Part shown: positions 23,773-36,000 of the stretch, one piece after another
Layout: each line of letters opens with the position of its first letter
Numbering within the stretch: position 1 is the first letter of the stretch
Assembly (NCBI GenBank): GCA_946807835.1
Contig: OX327683.1
Coordinates: 32,671,001-32,735,000, forward strand
DNA from: Ailanthus altissimus
Taxonomy: Eukaryota > Streptophyta > Magnoliopsida > Sapindales > Simaroubaceae
Length of the DNA stretch: 64,000 nt
Direction of reading: 5' to 3'
Notes under the pieces: generated by a model
Told to the model about the DNA's origin: nothing
The model's input: only the letters and a program-made list of their open reading frames with translations
The model's database searches: none
Made by a program: the position numbers and the translations under genes

Positions 23773-25223
23773 CCCTTATATAATAATAACTCTGATTAAA
23801 TCTTTATAAAAGATGAACTTAACTATGGACAATAAATTTAATCAACTTTCTTACATCTACAGAGTTACAATTCACGAATATCTGTAGCAAAGAAGTTTGC
23901 AAAGTACTAATACATAGCCCATTGTTCTCTTATATTAACACAAAGTCCCTCTAAAAATCTTTCAATCAAAGTATCTTCTTCTATAAATATATTAAAATAA
24001 AATCTTTTAAACTCATGATCAACATAATCGTGAATAGATCGCGTACTTTAATGTGTCAAAAAATAACAAAGAATGAATTGCGATCTTATTTACATTTTAT
24101 ATAATGCCATGATTGAATTTTCTTTTCTTTTCATAGTCGAAAATGCAATTTTTATAATAGACTCCACCAAATTAAGGTGGTTCCTTTTAATCTATAAGCT
24201 ACAAATTGTGTTTGTTTTTCTTGTTTTTATTTTGGTATTCCTAGATCTTCAAACAATTCTTCACACCCAACTAAAGAAGAAAATATTTTGGACAACGACG
24301 ATGGTGATGGCACCGTTGATCAATTATTTGTCAACGGTTTTACTAATTTTAAATATAATAAGTATATTATATAAATATTAATAATATTTAATTTAATAGT
24401 ATTTTGTGAATGAGGAAAAGAATAATCATATTACGTAAATATGCTAATAGTCTAATACAATATAACCCAATAGAAATAATTCTTCTTTTACATATACTAA
24501 TAGTCTAATACATTAATATACTTTTATGAACTCATAAAAGATTGATCTATCAATTTATATTATATATAAAAATATTTTTTTTATTCGTTATACAATATAG
24601 GTCATGTATTTTCAATTATGCCACACATATCTTAATATGTAGGACTTTAATTTTTTCCTTTCTAATAAATGTAAGATTTTATGACAGTATCCAACTCGAG
24701 TTTTCTTTGAAAGTTAAGGATCTTGTGATGATATGAGACTAAAATACTTTTTAAACTCATTATATTTGATATAACGATGTTACGTGCTTCACAAAAAAAA
24801 ATATATATATATATACAAATATATCAAATATAATAATCCATACAGTTATGTGTGTCGTGGGTTAACTTTAAAATATAAAAATTGTATCACATATACGAAT
24901 TTTTGCATCAATTAAAAAAAAATAAAAAAATTGTGAGCTTATAACTCAGTAAGTGAATATAATTCTAAAAATATTATATACTTTATAAAAATATATATAT
25001 TAATAATATTAAATTTTTAATAAAAATATACTAAAGAATAATATTAATGTATGTACAAGTCTAAAATTATAAAATATCATAAAACTTTATTCTAAGTAAC
25101 ATAAAACATGTATTAATATCGTAAATTATCATAACATTTATTTTAAAATTGAATATATTAACTTTGGGAACATGTATTGTATTCATACTAAAAATCACAT
25201 TAAACTTGTATTTAGAAAAAAGA
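23773..25223. other. AT-rich intergenic DNA
   Basis: The first about 120 bases look like retroelement 3' internal sequence (see the neighbouring copia). After that I see no gene, only AT-rich sequence with short open frames and an AT microsatellite at 24801-24814. A short hairpin CCGTTGA/TCAACGG lies at about 24312-24336. Confidence 0.5.
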
Positions 25224-25525
25224 TTAGGGGTGGGTGATTTTTTCGTTCCAAACTTGACTTGTCCCAAAATTTTATGTCGGGACGAGAATAGGAATAGTAT
25301 CAAGACTTGTTCGGGACAAAAAATTATGTCCCGAACAGGTCAGGTTTGGTCGGGTTTGAAAATTTTCGAAACTCTTTCGAAAAATTTTCAAACCCGAAAT
25401 ATTTTTTATTTTGATAAACAGCTCAAAACAACATAGTTTCAGCGAATTGTCCTGATTTGACCAGACCTGTCTTGAAACAAATACATTATTTTAATATTAA
25501 AAATTTTCAACTTGACCCATCCTAA
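25224..25525. mobile_element. MITE-like element with strong internal hairpins
   Basis: The ends TTAGGGGTGGGT (25224-25235) and ACCCATCCTAA (25515-25525) are near-perfect inverted repeats. Inside are two more: TGTTCGGGACA (25308-25318) with TGTCCCGAACA (25327-25337), and CGGGTTTGAAAATTTTCGAAA (25351-25371) with its complement at 25375-25396 bearing one extra base. The length of about 300 bp and lack of coding suit a non-autonomous DNA transposon. The superfamily is not assigned. Confidence 0.6.
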
Positions 25526-27438
25526 CTCCAAAAGTGTCTCTATCTGGTTCGAGAATTTTTAAACTCAAAATTGTCACGTTTAAAAAAGATGGTGTCATAT
25601 GGCAGAGTAACTCACGTACAAGTAGAACAGAAAATCTCATCTCACCTGGCGGAATACTGCATCACTCAAGTAGAACAAAAAAAAATGGTGCAACGTATAC
25701 GCAGAGTAAATAAACTAAAAGGTATAGTACATATCGGGTGATTCAAAAATTACTATTATATAATAATATAGAAGCATTAATAATTCTGTAATTAACGTAA
25801 TCATAAACTATATTACAATAAATTTTAATTTTTTTTAATTCATTAATTAACATAAATATTTATCTGTCTAAATATAAATCATATACAAAAAAAAATCTTA
25901 TAATGTAATTTTAAATTATAAATTATTATATAAAAAATATATATATCCACTCACAAACAGTGTGTTAATTCTTAAAATATATTATTAGAATTGATATATA
26001 ATATAAATATTAAAAAATAAATATTTTGATATTATAAAATTATTATTTGTTGAATCATTGGGTATTGATATAATTATTTAAAATAATTTTTCTGAAAATT
26101 TCCTTTTATTTTCCTTTTCTATTTCTCCGCCTCTTCCTTTTTTTTTTTTCTCTCTTTCCTCTCTTTTTTTTTTTCCCCTTCATCTCTCGGTTTTCTTTTT
26201 TCTCATTTCTTTCTTCTTTTTCTTCTTTTTAACCTTTCTCTTCCTCGGTTGGCAATTGCCAAAAGAAGCAAATCGTTGGTTCTATTTATAACAAAGTCCA
26301 CGCCCATAACACCAATAAAATGGAGCCACCACATGCGATTTGTTTCCACTCATTTTTTTAATTATCATTATTATATTTTTTTAATTGTCACTGTCACTTA
26401 ATCACAAAAAAAAAAGTGTATAATAATAATAATAATAATAATTACAATAATAAGAGAAGAATTTTTTTTTGCAACAATCCCAAAAGCCACATCCGAAATT
26501 TTACCCGAATTGAGCAAAACATGCCTTGCACGTGAATTGCTCCAACATTTTATTTAATTTCAATTCTTAAAATTTCTTTTAAAAAAATTATGAGAAAACC
26601 AACAAAATCAAATAATTTCTCACATTTTCGTCGTCATCATATTTCATTAAATTCTAATCCTCTCGAGTAAAAATTGGGATCCCTCCCATCTCTAATTTTT
26701 TTTTTGATAATTATTTAGAAGGAGTTTATTATTAAAACAACATAAATATAATTAAGCGATTCTTACACAAAGTGCAAAGAACACAAATTTAGTACGTTTT
26801 TAAAAGAGACACAGAGAGACACAAAGAACTGGGGGTGACTCACCACTTAATTACAATATGATCTATGTTTTGGCTATTGAAAATATTCAAATACCGAATA
26901 CAGACAACATCTTTAATACTTTAAAAGACAATAAGGGCAGAAGGATTTTTTTATTGAAACATTATCTGATTTCGCTCCAACCATATGAAATAGATTGAGG
27001 CACAAAATGAGACCCTACGAATCTTACTCAAGAAAGATTTGTCCTGAATTTTTTTACAGAAGATAGAAACCTCCCTTCTCTAATTGTATGGTCGACGATC
27101 AAGTTGATAAATTCGGAGAACTTTTTACCAAATCTCTTGAGAGAAGTTGCAGTGAAAGAAGCTCCCATCTCTAATTCCTTTGCGAGCAACCACTAATTTA
27201 GTAGCTCTGCACTGATCATTGTCATGCGAGACTGGATTAGTGTTGAAGATAATCAAATGATTAAAATAAAAGGACAAGAATTTTCTCATGTCTATTATTT
27301 AACGGAAAGATGCAATATGTAATAACACAGACTGACATGATTTTTTAATAAAAAAAACTATTTATCTATTTCTCAAGAAAAAGGAAAAAATTGAATCTGA
27401 GAGAAAAAGAGAAGAGCCCTAGGGATTAACAGCAGGCA
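25526..27438. other. AT-rich intergenic DNA
   Basis: No gene is seen. The region holds AT-rich runs, an (AAT)n run at about 26421-26442, and a long pyrimidine tract described separately. Short open frames have no recognisable domain. Confidence 0.5.
26098..26250. repeat. Polypyrimidine tract of about 150 bases
   Basis: The plus strand is almost entirely C and T, with blocks such as CTCTCTTTCCTCTC and TTTCTTCTTTTTCTTC. It may have promoter-like or structural properties, but no transcript start can be shown. Confidence 0.85.
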
Positions 27439-27769
27439 ATGTCAGGGCCATTTAAATTTGTTTCATTTGTCAATGAAGTTTTGAAATCAACTGAATACTT
27501 AAATTGGTTGAAAATAATTTTTGGTGTTGGTCACATTGACAGTAGATTTTTCAGTATAAAAAATTTGCAAGTGGGCATTATTGATAGTTCTTGCAAGAGC
27601 CCACATGTCCAGGTTTTTTTTTGTTGGTATAATTGATCAAGATTCTTTTGAGATAAAAGACTATGACTTTGTTGAATTTATAGAATTTGATGGTTTTATA
27701 AAAATAATTTCCGAAAATTTCAAGATCTTTTTAAGAAATTTTAGGAATTGTGGAGTTGCACCAGCTTGA
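27439..27769 (+). other. Unrecognised overlapping open frames
   Basis: Two overlapping frames (27439-27636 and 27581-27769) encode GPFKFVSFVNEVLKSTEYLN and SFEIKDYDFVEFIEFDGFIK. The codons are less AT-biased than their surroundings. I recognise no family. It could be a decayed retroelement gag or a short exon, and the frame shift between the two suggests decay. Confidence 0.25.
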
Positions 27770-28359
27770 TATAAGAGAGTATTTGAAGATGGAGAGAGAG
27801 TATAAACAAAGAAAAAGACAGAACTGAACTTAGTATTGATATGTGTAAAATATATTTTAAAAAGTGAAAGCAATTCACGTGCAATGCACGTTTTTCTCAA
27901 TTCAGGTAAAATTGGGGATGTGACTTTGGGAGAAATAGCATTGTTGATTTTTTTTATCCAAACAAATGAAATTTATTAATCGGTGATGGAGGTTTTTTTT
28001 ATTTATCAATATCAATGAAATTTATTAATAGCCTCTACCTTTTATTTTTATTCGAACTCAAATAATCACCAATGCAAAGTGTATTCACTATTCACAACCA
28101 TAATCTCCATTAAAATTTACGTAGATATCTTTAAAACATTAGAATCTAATAAGTAATAAACTAAACAATAGAATTGTCAATATATATATAAATAGAGAGA
28201 GAAATGTAAATATCCTTCTCCTATAATCAAAATGGTTGATCGATCAATATAGCAACTGAATATAATATATATAATCCCAGAGATATTTTTTTATCATAGA
28301 TTTGAAACACAATCTTGAAGCTAATTACAAAAACATTCAAGGAAATCTCACGATGAATT

Positions 28360-28660
28360 TATGCGCATAAATAGGTCTTAGGGAGTTATAGTGATCAAGG
28401 ATAAATATTTAGAGATTTCTATAAGAGATATTAAGGAGTCTTATGAGATCATTGATGATATAAGAAGATATTTAATGATCTATTTCAATAATAAGAAGTT
28501 GAATCATGGATCCTCCGTGAACGTAAGTAATTTTGAGCCGAACCATGTATATCTTGTGTCTTATTGATTGATTTGTTTTCTTTATCTTTATTAGTGTATT
28601 AATCTTATGTGTTTTTTCTTATGATATCAAGTTATGATTTTCTGCTGCGCATAGAATAAA
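28360..28660 (+). repeat. Copia LTR end remnant
   Basis: GAATCATGGATCCTCCGTG, then AACGTAAGTAATTTTGAGCC and GAACCATGTATATCTTGTGT, is the usual 3' part of plant copia LTRs (compare 10240-10300). A decayed primer-site-like TATCAAGTTATG follows at about 28625. No coding sequence adjoins it. Confidence 0.5.
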
Positions 28661-29880
28661 ATGAATATCAAGGTTGTAGTTTAGTTGATGTCATAGAGGT
28701 GTCAAATTAAAGTACATAACTTGATATTCGCAATAATTTTTAAATATTGAAGGTGTGGAAGTATCAATAAAGGAGATTTAGAAAATAACTTAAACATATG
28801 AAACATGCCCTATTGTGTAACATTCTAGCGAATCGCTACACAGTTGTAACATAAAAAGAAATTCCAATCTCATATATGCGTAATGCATTGTCTTTTGGTT
28901 AGGATCAAATGCCTCTTTCCTTCCCTTCCATTGAAAGAAAAAGGTGAATATATGCTCTTAATGCAAATGGACATATGCTAAAATTCTTTTTCTAAAGTGA
29001 ATCGATATTAACTCTCAGACGCGTATGGATAAAAATAAGCATGTAGACAATTAAAACTCAAAAAAAATATATTAATATTTTATTTATATGAATACTTTAC
29101 CGTCATCTCTCCGACCAATCTCTTCGTCCCGCAGTTTTGTTTTTAGAGAAATAAAAATAACACCCAAATTCATTTTATTCAATTGTTGTCAAGGTTTTTT
29201 CTTTTAACTTCATTAAATCTCAAACTTTATTTTTTTGAAATGACTTAAATCTCAAACTTTGTACCACCAAGGAGCGATAGGGAAGAATTTCTTAACAATG
29301 ATTGAACATTTTTTTTTTTTTCCATTTAAGTAAAACATGAGATACGAATTCGTTGAAACGAAAAGAAAATACAAAACAAATGATGATATATTTCTGGGGA
29401 AACATGACCGTGGCTGGAACCAGGGGATAATAAAAAAGAGGTTAGATCGAATTCCTCGTCCCGTGATCAAAGTCCTTTATGATATTCAGTTGATCCTCCG
29501 TAAAATTATCAGGAAATTTATCAGACTGAATTTACAATAATAAAAAATTCCTTTCAAGAGAGTGTAATTGATAAATTTTTGGGAAAAAAATAATAACATA
29601 AAAGAGCTTTCTCATCATTAGAATTTCACTAAGAGAGAAAATGATAGTTGTTAATTTCAGGAGAGAACAAAATAATAAATTCCCAAATTATTATGTATCA
29701 ATGATGCTTATTTATAATGTAGTTAAATACCTTGAGAGAAGTTTAAAGATGAGTGTAGAGGATTAAAAACTCTTTTATTTAATTATATTATTTTGCTTAT
29801 ACTTCTAATTTATATTTTTTATTATTAAAAATAGAATTTAAAAGGAAATTTGATCGGTTGACATACGCCCACCAATGGAA
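28661..29880. other. Intergenic region before PCS copy B
   Basis: No gene is supported. An open frame at 29337-29540 (67 codons, basic, YEFVETKRKYKTNDDIFLGK) has no domain I recognise. The rest is AT-rich. Confidence 0.4.
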
Positions 29881-29896
29881 AAGAGTATGCCCTTTG

Positions 29897-29909
29897 ATTA
29901 TATATATAG
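29897..29909 (+). promoter_or_regulatory. Candidate TATA box of PCS copy B
   Basis: ATTATATATATAG lies about 165 bases before the start codon at 30073, with a CT- and A-rich leader between. The position is reasonable for a plant core promoter. Confidence 0.45.
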
Positions 29910-30072
29910 CTACCGCCCAGCAGGTAAAACATGAGCTTACTCCTCCATATTATGGTACATACAGGCTGTGAGAAACTTATAAAAACATTCAGTATCAAAC
30001 ATCTAACTCAAAAGAGCCTCCACAACTCTAATTAGCTAAACTCTCAATCCAAAATTCAAATATAAAAAAAGA

Positions 30073-33000
30073 ATGGCGGTGGCAGGACTTTACAGAAGAG
30101 TTCTTCCCTCTCCTCCTGCAATTGAGTTTGCTTCTCCTCAAGGAAAGGTTGGTTCATAAACCTCTCTCACTCTCCCAGTTACCAGAATAATCATTTTCTT
30201 ACATTTGACTTTAAATATCTTTACAGCAACTGTTTGCGGAAGCACACGGAGGAGGGACCATGGAAGGATTTTTTAAGTTGATACCATGCTACCAGACTCA
30301 GTCAGAGGTCACTTACTGTGGACCTGCGACCCTTGCCATGGTCTTGAATGCCCTCGCTATTGATCCTGGAAGAATTTGGAAAGGTACATTTGCAAATTCG
30401 GTTAATTTCGGGAAGAAACACATTGTAGGATATTACATATTATTAACTTTTATCAACACTTAGCAGCGCCTTGGAGATGGTTTGATGACACAATGTTCGA
30501 TTGCTGCGAACCTCTGAGTAGGATTAAAGCTGAGGGAATTACATTCGGCAAACTAGCGTACTTGGCTTATTGTAATGGAGCTAATGTTGAAGCTTTCAGG
30601 AAAATTGAAAGCTCCATTCATGATTTTCGCAAACATGTTATTTCCTCTACTTCTTCTGAGGATTCCCATATCATCATCTCATATCAAAGAACAGTTTTTA
30701 AACAGGTCAAATAGTACTTAGCTCATCCTATTTCCAATGTTCGTCAGTTACTTTCGTTATTTTTAAACTTTTCTAATTATCACTAAATAATTGGTGAGCA
30801 AATTATAATTTAATTGAAAGCACTACACAACTACTTTTTGGAATGATTAACGCCAAAAAGATTTCTCTTCTAATCTGGGATTTCGTCTCCTAACTCACAA
30901 TTTATTTATATATGATACTTCGTAATCTGTTTACTGAAAATACAAAATTTCTTCTACTTAGATACTAAGAGTTATTGGAAAATTCATTATTCTTGTCTGA
31001 TTGCAGACTGGAGATGGTCATTATTCAGTGATTGGAGGCTATCATGCTGGAAAGGATATGGTTTTACTTTTAGAAGTTGCTCGATTCAAATATCCTCCCC
31101 ATTGGGTTCCTCTTTCTCTTCTTTGGAAGGCCATGAATACCATTGACAAATCAACAGGACATACTAGGGGGTAATCTTCCCTAATTCTAATTTTCCATGT
31201 CTCATATCATTTATAGCTCACAGAATTATTTTATTAATTAGTTATTATCTTATATATTTGTTGTAGTACTTTTTAAACTTTCTGGGTTCTTAAAGACACT
31301 TTGTTACTGTTCAATGTTATATTAAGATGTATAATTCAATTACTAACAATGTGTCTATTCGTGTTTCAGATTCATGATTATCTCAAGGTTTAACGAAGCA
31401 CCATCTATTCTTTACACTGTGGTAATGTTTTTATTAGCAGTTCTCTCTTTTCTATCATGTCGATTTTCTTGTGACATTTTCATTTTCATCCGAATATATG
31501 AATTCGTTGGAATAAAACTTATAATATTTGACATATTAGCAGTTCTCTCCTTCCTTATATGGCGATCTTGTGACATTTTCTTTTATATATGGATAGGTTG
31601 GAATAAAACTTATAGTATTTGATATATTAGTAGTTCTCTTTTTTGTATTATGGTGATCTTGTGATATTTCTTTTTTATCCTTAGATTCTTTTAACTTTAA
31701 TTTTTGGCTTAATGACTTAAATTTTTTTCCATGAATCTCATATAATCTAATGGTATAAAATTGACAGCATTTAAAGTTATTCTTAACTTTGAATACACCA
31801 TTAAATTGCATAAAATTAATAGATAAATATTTAAGTCACCATTTTAAATTAAAATTTTAAGTTACTAGAACTCTATCCTATATAGCTCTGAAGTACATGT
31901 GGACAAAATCGCCCATTTTATAGTGCATAACTCTAAAAAATCAACATTAGAATTTAAGTTCAAAAACCAATTTGTAGAAGAATTTCAACCCTAGTTTTCT
32001 TTGGAGTTGAACAGCAAAATGTTAGCAGTTTGCTGGCCAGATTAAAATCTTATATACTAATAATTAGGGGTAGCAAAACAAATAAATAAATTGAATTTGT
32101 GTTGAATTCAAATAAAGTATAACAAAAAAAAAATTGTGATTTGAAATTCAAATTCGAATTAAATGAATTAAACTAATTTAATATATTTTATCTGTACGTG
32201 ATACAAATACATGAATGATTCTTTTTTTTTTCTTTGCTGAAAAAGTTAACTTAAATTGAGAAATAAATAATAAAAAATGCATAATACATATTTTATGAAA
32301 AAAAAGTACACAATTCATTTAAAATTTATTTAAAAACATTTCAAAAATAAAACCATCTCTAAATTATTAATGTTATAAAATTATAAATATATTGGGATGT
32401 TGGAATCTGATTTCTATTCGTTCAATTATTTATAATTTTGAATTAAATTTGCTTGTTTTTCAAATCATTTTTTTATTACTACATTCGAATAAAATAAATG
32501 AATTGTGATTTATATTACCACCATTATTTATGGTGCGAACATCGAACCAAACATAAAAAAAAAATTTCCCATAAACTAATTCTTTTATCAAATCAAACGG
32601 ACTTGCAAAAGAATAATTATGATTTCAACCGTTGGAGGCTGAAATCATTCCACTAAAAAAATTTCCCGCTGACAGCCAATTGGTAGGTGTCCATATTTTC
32701 TACATTACTCCTGATATTCACGTCATTTCCCTTCTATTTTTTACGTGCTTAGTAGTCAGATCTCTTCCTCTTTCTCCAACTCTGTCTCTTCACCTCTTCT
32801 GCTGAGTTTACAAGATAACGTTCGGAAGCTAAAAGCCCTTCGTAATTGCTTTTGGCTGAAATTTCCGTACCTTTTTTTTGGATAGAAGATTGAGTATTAT
32901 TAATGAATTAGATCAGAATGTACACAATAGCTCAAAGCAATATAATAGGCATGAAAAGTAGCAAAGCCTTATCAACAAAATTACAAATAGCATATTTAGC

Positions 33001-36000
33001 AAAAACGTGTGCCTCCTACGGACAAAAACACAAGACACATTCTTCATATGTTGAAGCAAATGAAAAATAGAAGCTAGAATGTCATCCTCAACTTCTGAAA
33101 ATGATTGCTTATTGAGTGCATGAATAATATTGATGCAATCAAACTTAATAATATTCATCTCCACTCCATTCTTAATAGCCGTCGAAACGCTAAAATAAAA
33201 AGTTAAACACTCAGCCGCGAATGGAGAAAAAACACCCACTATTGTCTTCGAGAACGCAAACCATTCCACCCCCATGGAATCCCGAATCACCATACCCAAA
33301 TCAATAACCTGCAACTCCACACTAACTGTAGCATCAAAATTTGTCTTCCATTTTACCCACCCCAAGGGGAGTCCAACCCCTTGAAAAATTCGGGACTGTG
33401 AACTGATACATAATGTCCAGACCGATCTTCAGCAGCAGCAGGAACTGCAACACCTGAAACTGCAGCACGAACAGTCCTCTCACCAGAGAAACCCGAATCT
33501 ACAGCAGCACCATGACCAAACCTTACAGCTTCTTTTCTGATTCGTCCACCAACCATAGCCTCTTTGCACCGCTGGAATTCGTTTAGCATAGGGTCCGTAG
33601 TTATGATCACATCTTGAGGGCCCATTTATTTCATGCATTCCAGGATGCCCAAAGCAACATGCAGACCACCTCCAACTTGTCATCATATCTAGCTCACGAG
33701 TAAGATTAAAATACAGGATATGGAACTCATTTTCAGGTTGTTGACAAACACGTCCTTTAAAGGCACTTAACTCCCAGATTGAACCCGAGAGAGGACATCT
33801 AAATAGAGCATGAAATATTGTCTCCCTGCCATTCCCGCACCTACTACAAAGCTCTCAGATATCAACCTCACGCTGTAAAAGATTTAACATTGCCTCCTCC
33901 ACCAAGAACATAGAGAAGACAGCCGGCTGCCAAACTCGTGTAATTGCATTATGACCTACATGATAGGCAGATGTTACAGAAAAAAAAAACCCCCGAAGTT
34001 GTGTAGTGCCATATGATGCGATCATATCTACTGAATTCGCCAACAGGAATAGAGATTATTGATTGCAAATCCACCTTCCACAATAGACTTTTGAGAAAGG
34101 CTATATTCCAAACGACCGCCAGGAAGCATAACATCTAAAGCCCTAACTTGGTGTAATTGGCATAAAGGAGGGCTGGTGAGGGATTCAGGGGGCAGAAAAT
34201 AAGGCAATGTACTCTCCATTTCTAACCCCCATCTTAAGTATCTCTCCTCGATAAAATGCTTTGTGATAAATAAGAGCCCCTCTCCTTTGAAGCTTCACAG
34301 AAAGATTGTGATGGAAAATACTTGGCTTTCCCAATATGTGAAGACAATGAATTGGGGCAAGTCAGAAAACGCCAACACTGTTTTGTTAGCATCGCCTTGT
34401 TAACCATCTCCAGGTCCATGAATCCCAACCCACCATCTTGCTTAAGTGAATACACCAACTCTTATCAGATCCAATGAATCTTAAAAGCTTTCCCATTCAC
34501 ATTCCACCAAAACCTACTAATAAAAAAAGTCAACCTATCCAACACCGAAAATGGCAACTTAAAAACTGACATGGATATGTAGGAATAGCCTGTAGTGCAG
34601 GCTGAATCAACGGTGCCTTACCCCAGCAAAGAAAAATTTTGATTTTCACCCCTGGAGCCAACCCCATGCCCTGTCAATGATATGCTGGTAAATGAAACTC
34701 TTCCTCTTTCCTATAAGAGAAAGGAGCCCAAGATATTGACCATGGGCTCAATTCGAGATAAATCAAAAAGCCTCAATATATTTCTCTGAACCTCTACCCC
34801 AGTGTTAGGACTGAAATTTATGAAAGACTTCTGTAAATTTATCTATTGGCTTGAAACTTCCTCGTAGGAGGAAATAAGTTGTTTGATATTTGAGCTATCT
34901 GACAAAGTGGTCCGGCAGAAGACCAGGTTATCATCTACAAAGAATAAATTACCAGAGGACCAATAGGCGAACATAGGAAACCACTCAGCTCCCTCTAGTC
35001 TCCGCTAATTGTAATGGAAAAAAGAACCCCTCAACACATATTAAAAATAAATAGGGAGAAAGAGGGCACCCGTATCTCAGGTCACGAGGGAGAAGCACTA
35101 TTAATCTTGAAAGAAAATTGTATTGTCGATAGGCAGTTATAAATTAATCTAATCTACCATTCTGGATATCCTAGCCGATGCAATAGGAAATCCCATTCCA
35201 CCTTCTCATATGCTTTACTCAAGTCAAGTTTCATAGCCATATAATCAATCATACCCGAAGTCCCCATATTAAGAGAGTGTATAAGCTCAAACCTTGCTAT
35301 AACATTATCTGTGATCAGACGACCAAAAATGAAAGCACTCCGATATTATTTAGATTCATTTCATTGAACTTCTAATCTAAAAATATTTATAAAAGTGATA
35401 CAACACTCTTCTAGTAATATTTCAATATTTTTCATTTTAAATAATGTGTTAATTAATTATTAAATAATAAAATAATATAATTATAATTTTAAAAGTGATT
35501 AAAATTAACTATTCAATAAAAACTTGATATATTACTTGAAATAAAAAATATTGATATATCATTTGAGAGAGAGGTGTAGTATTATTCTTTCATAAACTCA
35601 AAATTAAATTATTCTTTGGACATAACTCGGTTATGCACTTTATGTCAATGATTAGTGTTAAGTGGATGAATTTTATTTTCATCCAAATTAACTTTTAATT
35701 ATATACATACCTATATATATATTCCCACGCACAAATTTGTTTGCATTCCCCGAAACACTAATTTTACCTACGCCACCAAATGATTTCCATACATATACCT
35801 CATCGAAAGCCCAATAGGAAAGATGATATCTACATGCCTTCTCACATGCGAATGCCCGGACTTTGTTGGAAGTATGGATTGACGAGTCAAAATAAAATGC
35901 CCTCGTGTCTGCCTTTTTTTTTTTGTTTTCGGGTTTCAAAAAAATGTTTTAAAATTTTAAAATAAAAAATTTTCTTTTCACTTTTACTTTCTTGTCTCCA

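Noticed and set aside
24073..24381. 102-codon hydrophobic frame
   Set aside because: AT-rich, mostly Phe/Leu/Ile codons from biased DNA. No start context or domain.
29337..29540. 67-codon frame upstream of PCS copy B as a gene
   Set aside because: No domain, no convincing start context, and AT-rich surroundings.
32913..33365. 150-codon minus-strand frame as a host ribonuclease H gene
   Set aside because: It lies in order behind LINE reverse transcriptase pieces and an A-tail, so it is the LINE's RNase H domain.
35688..35939. Minus-strand 83-codon frame as a gene
   Set aside because: No recognised domain, flanked by A/T runs inside a TE-rich intron. Kept only as a note.
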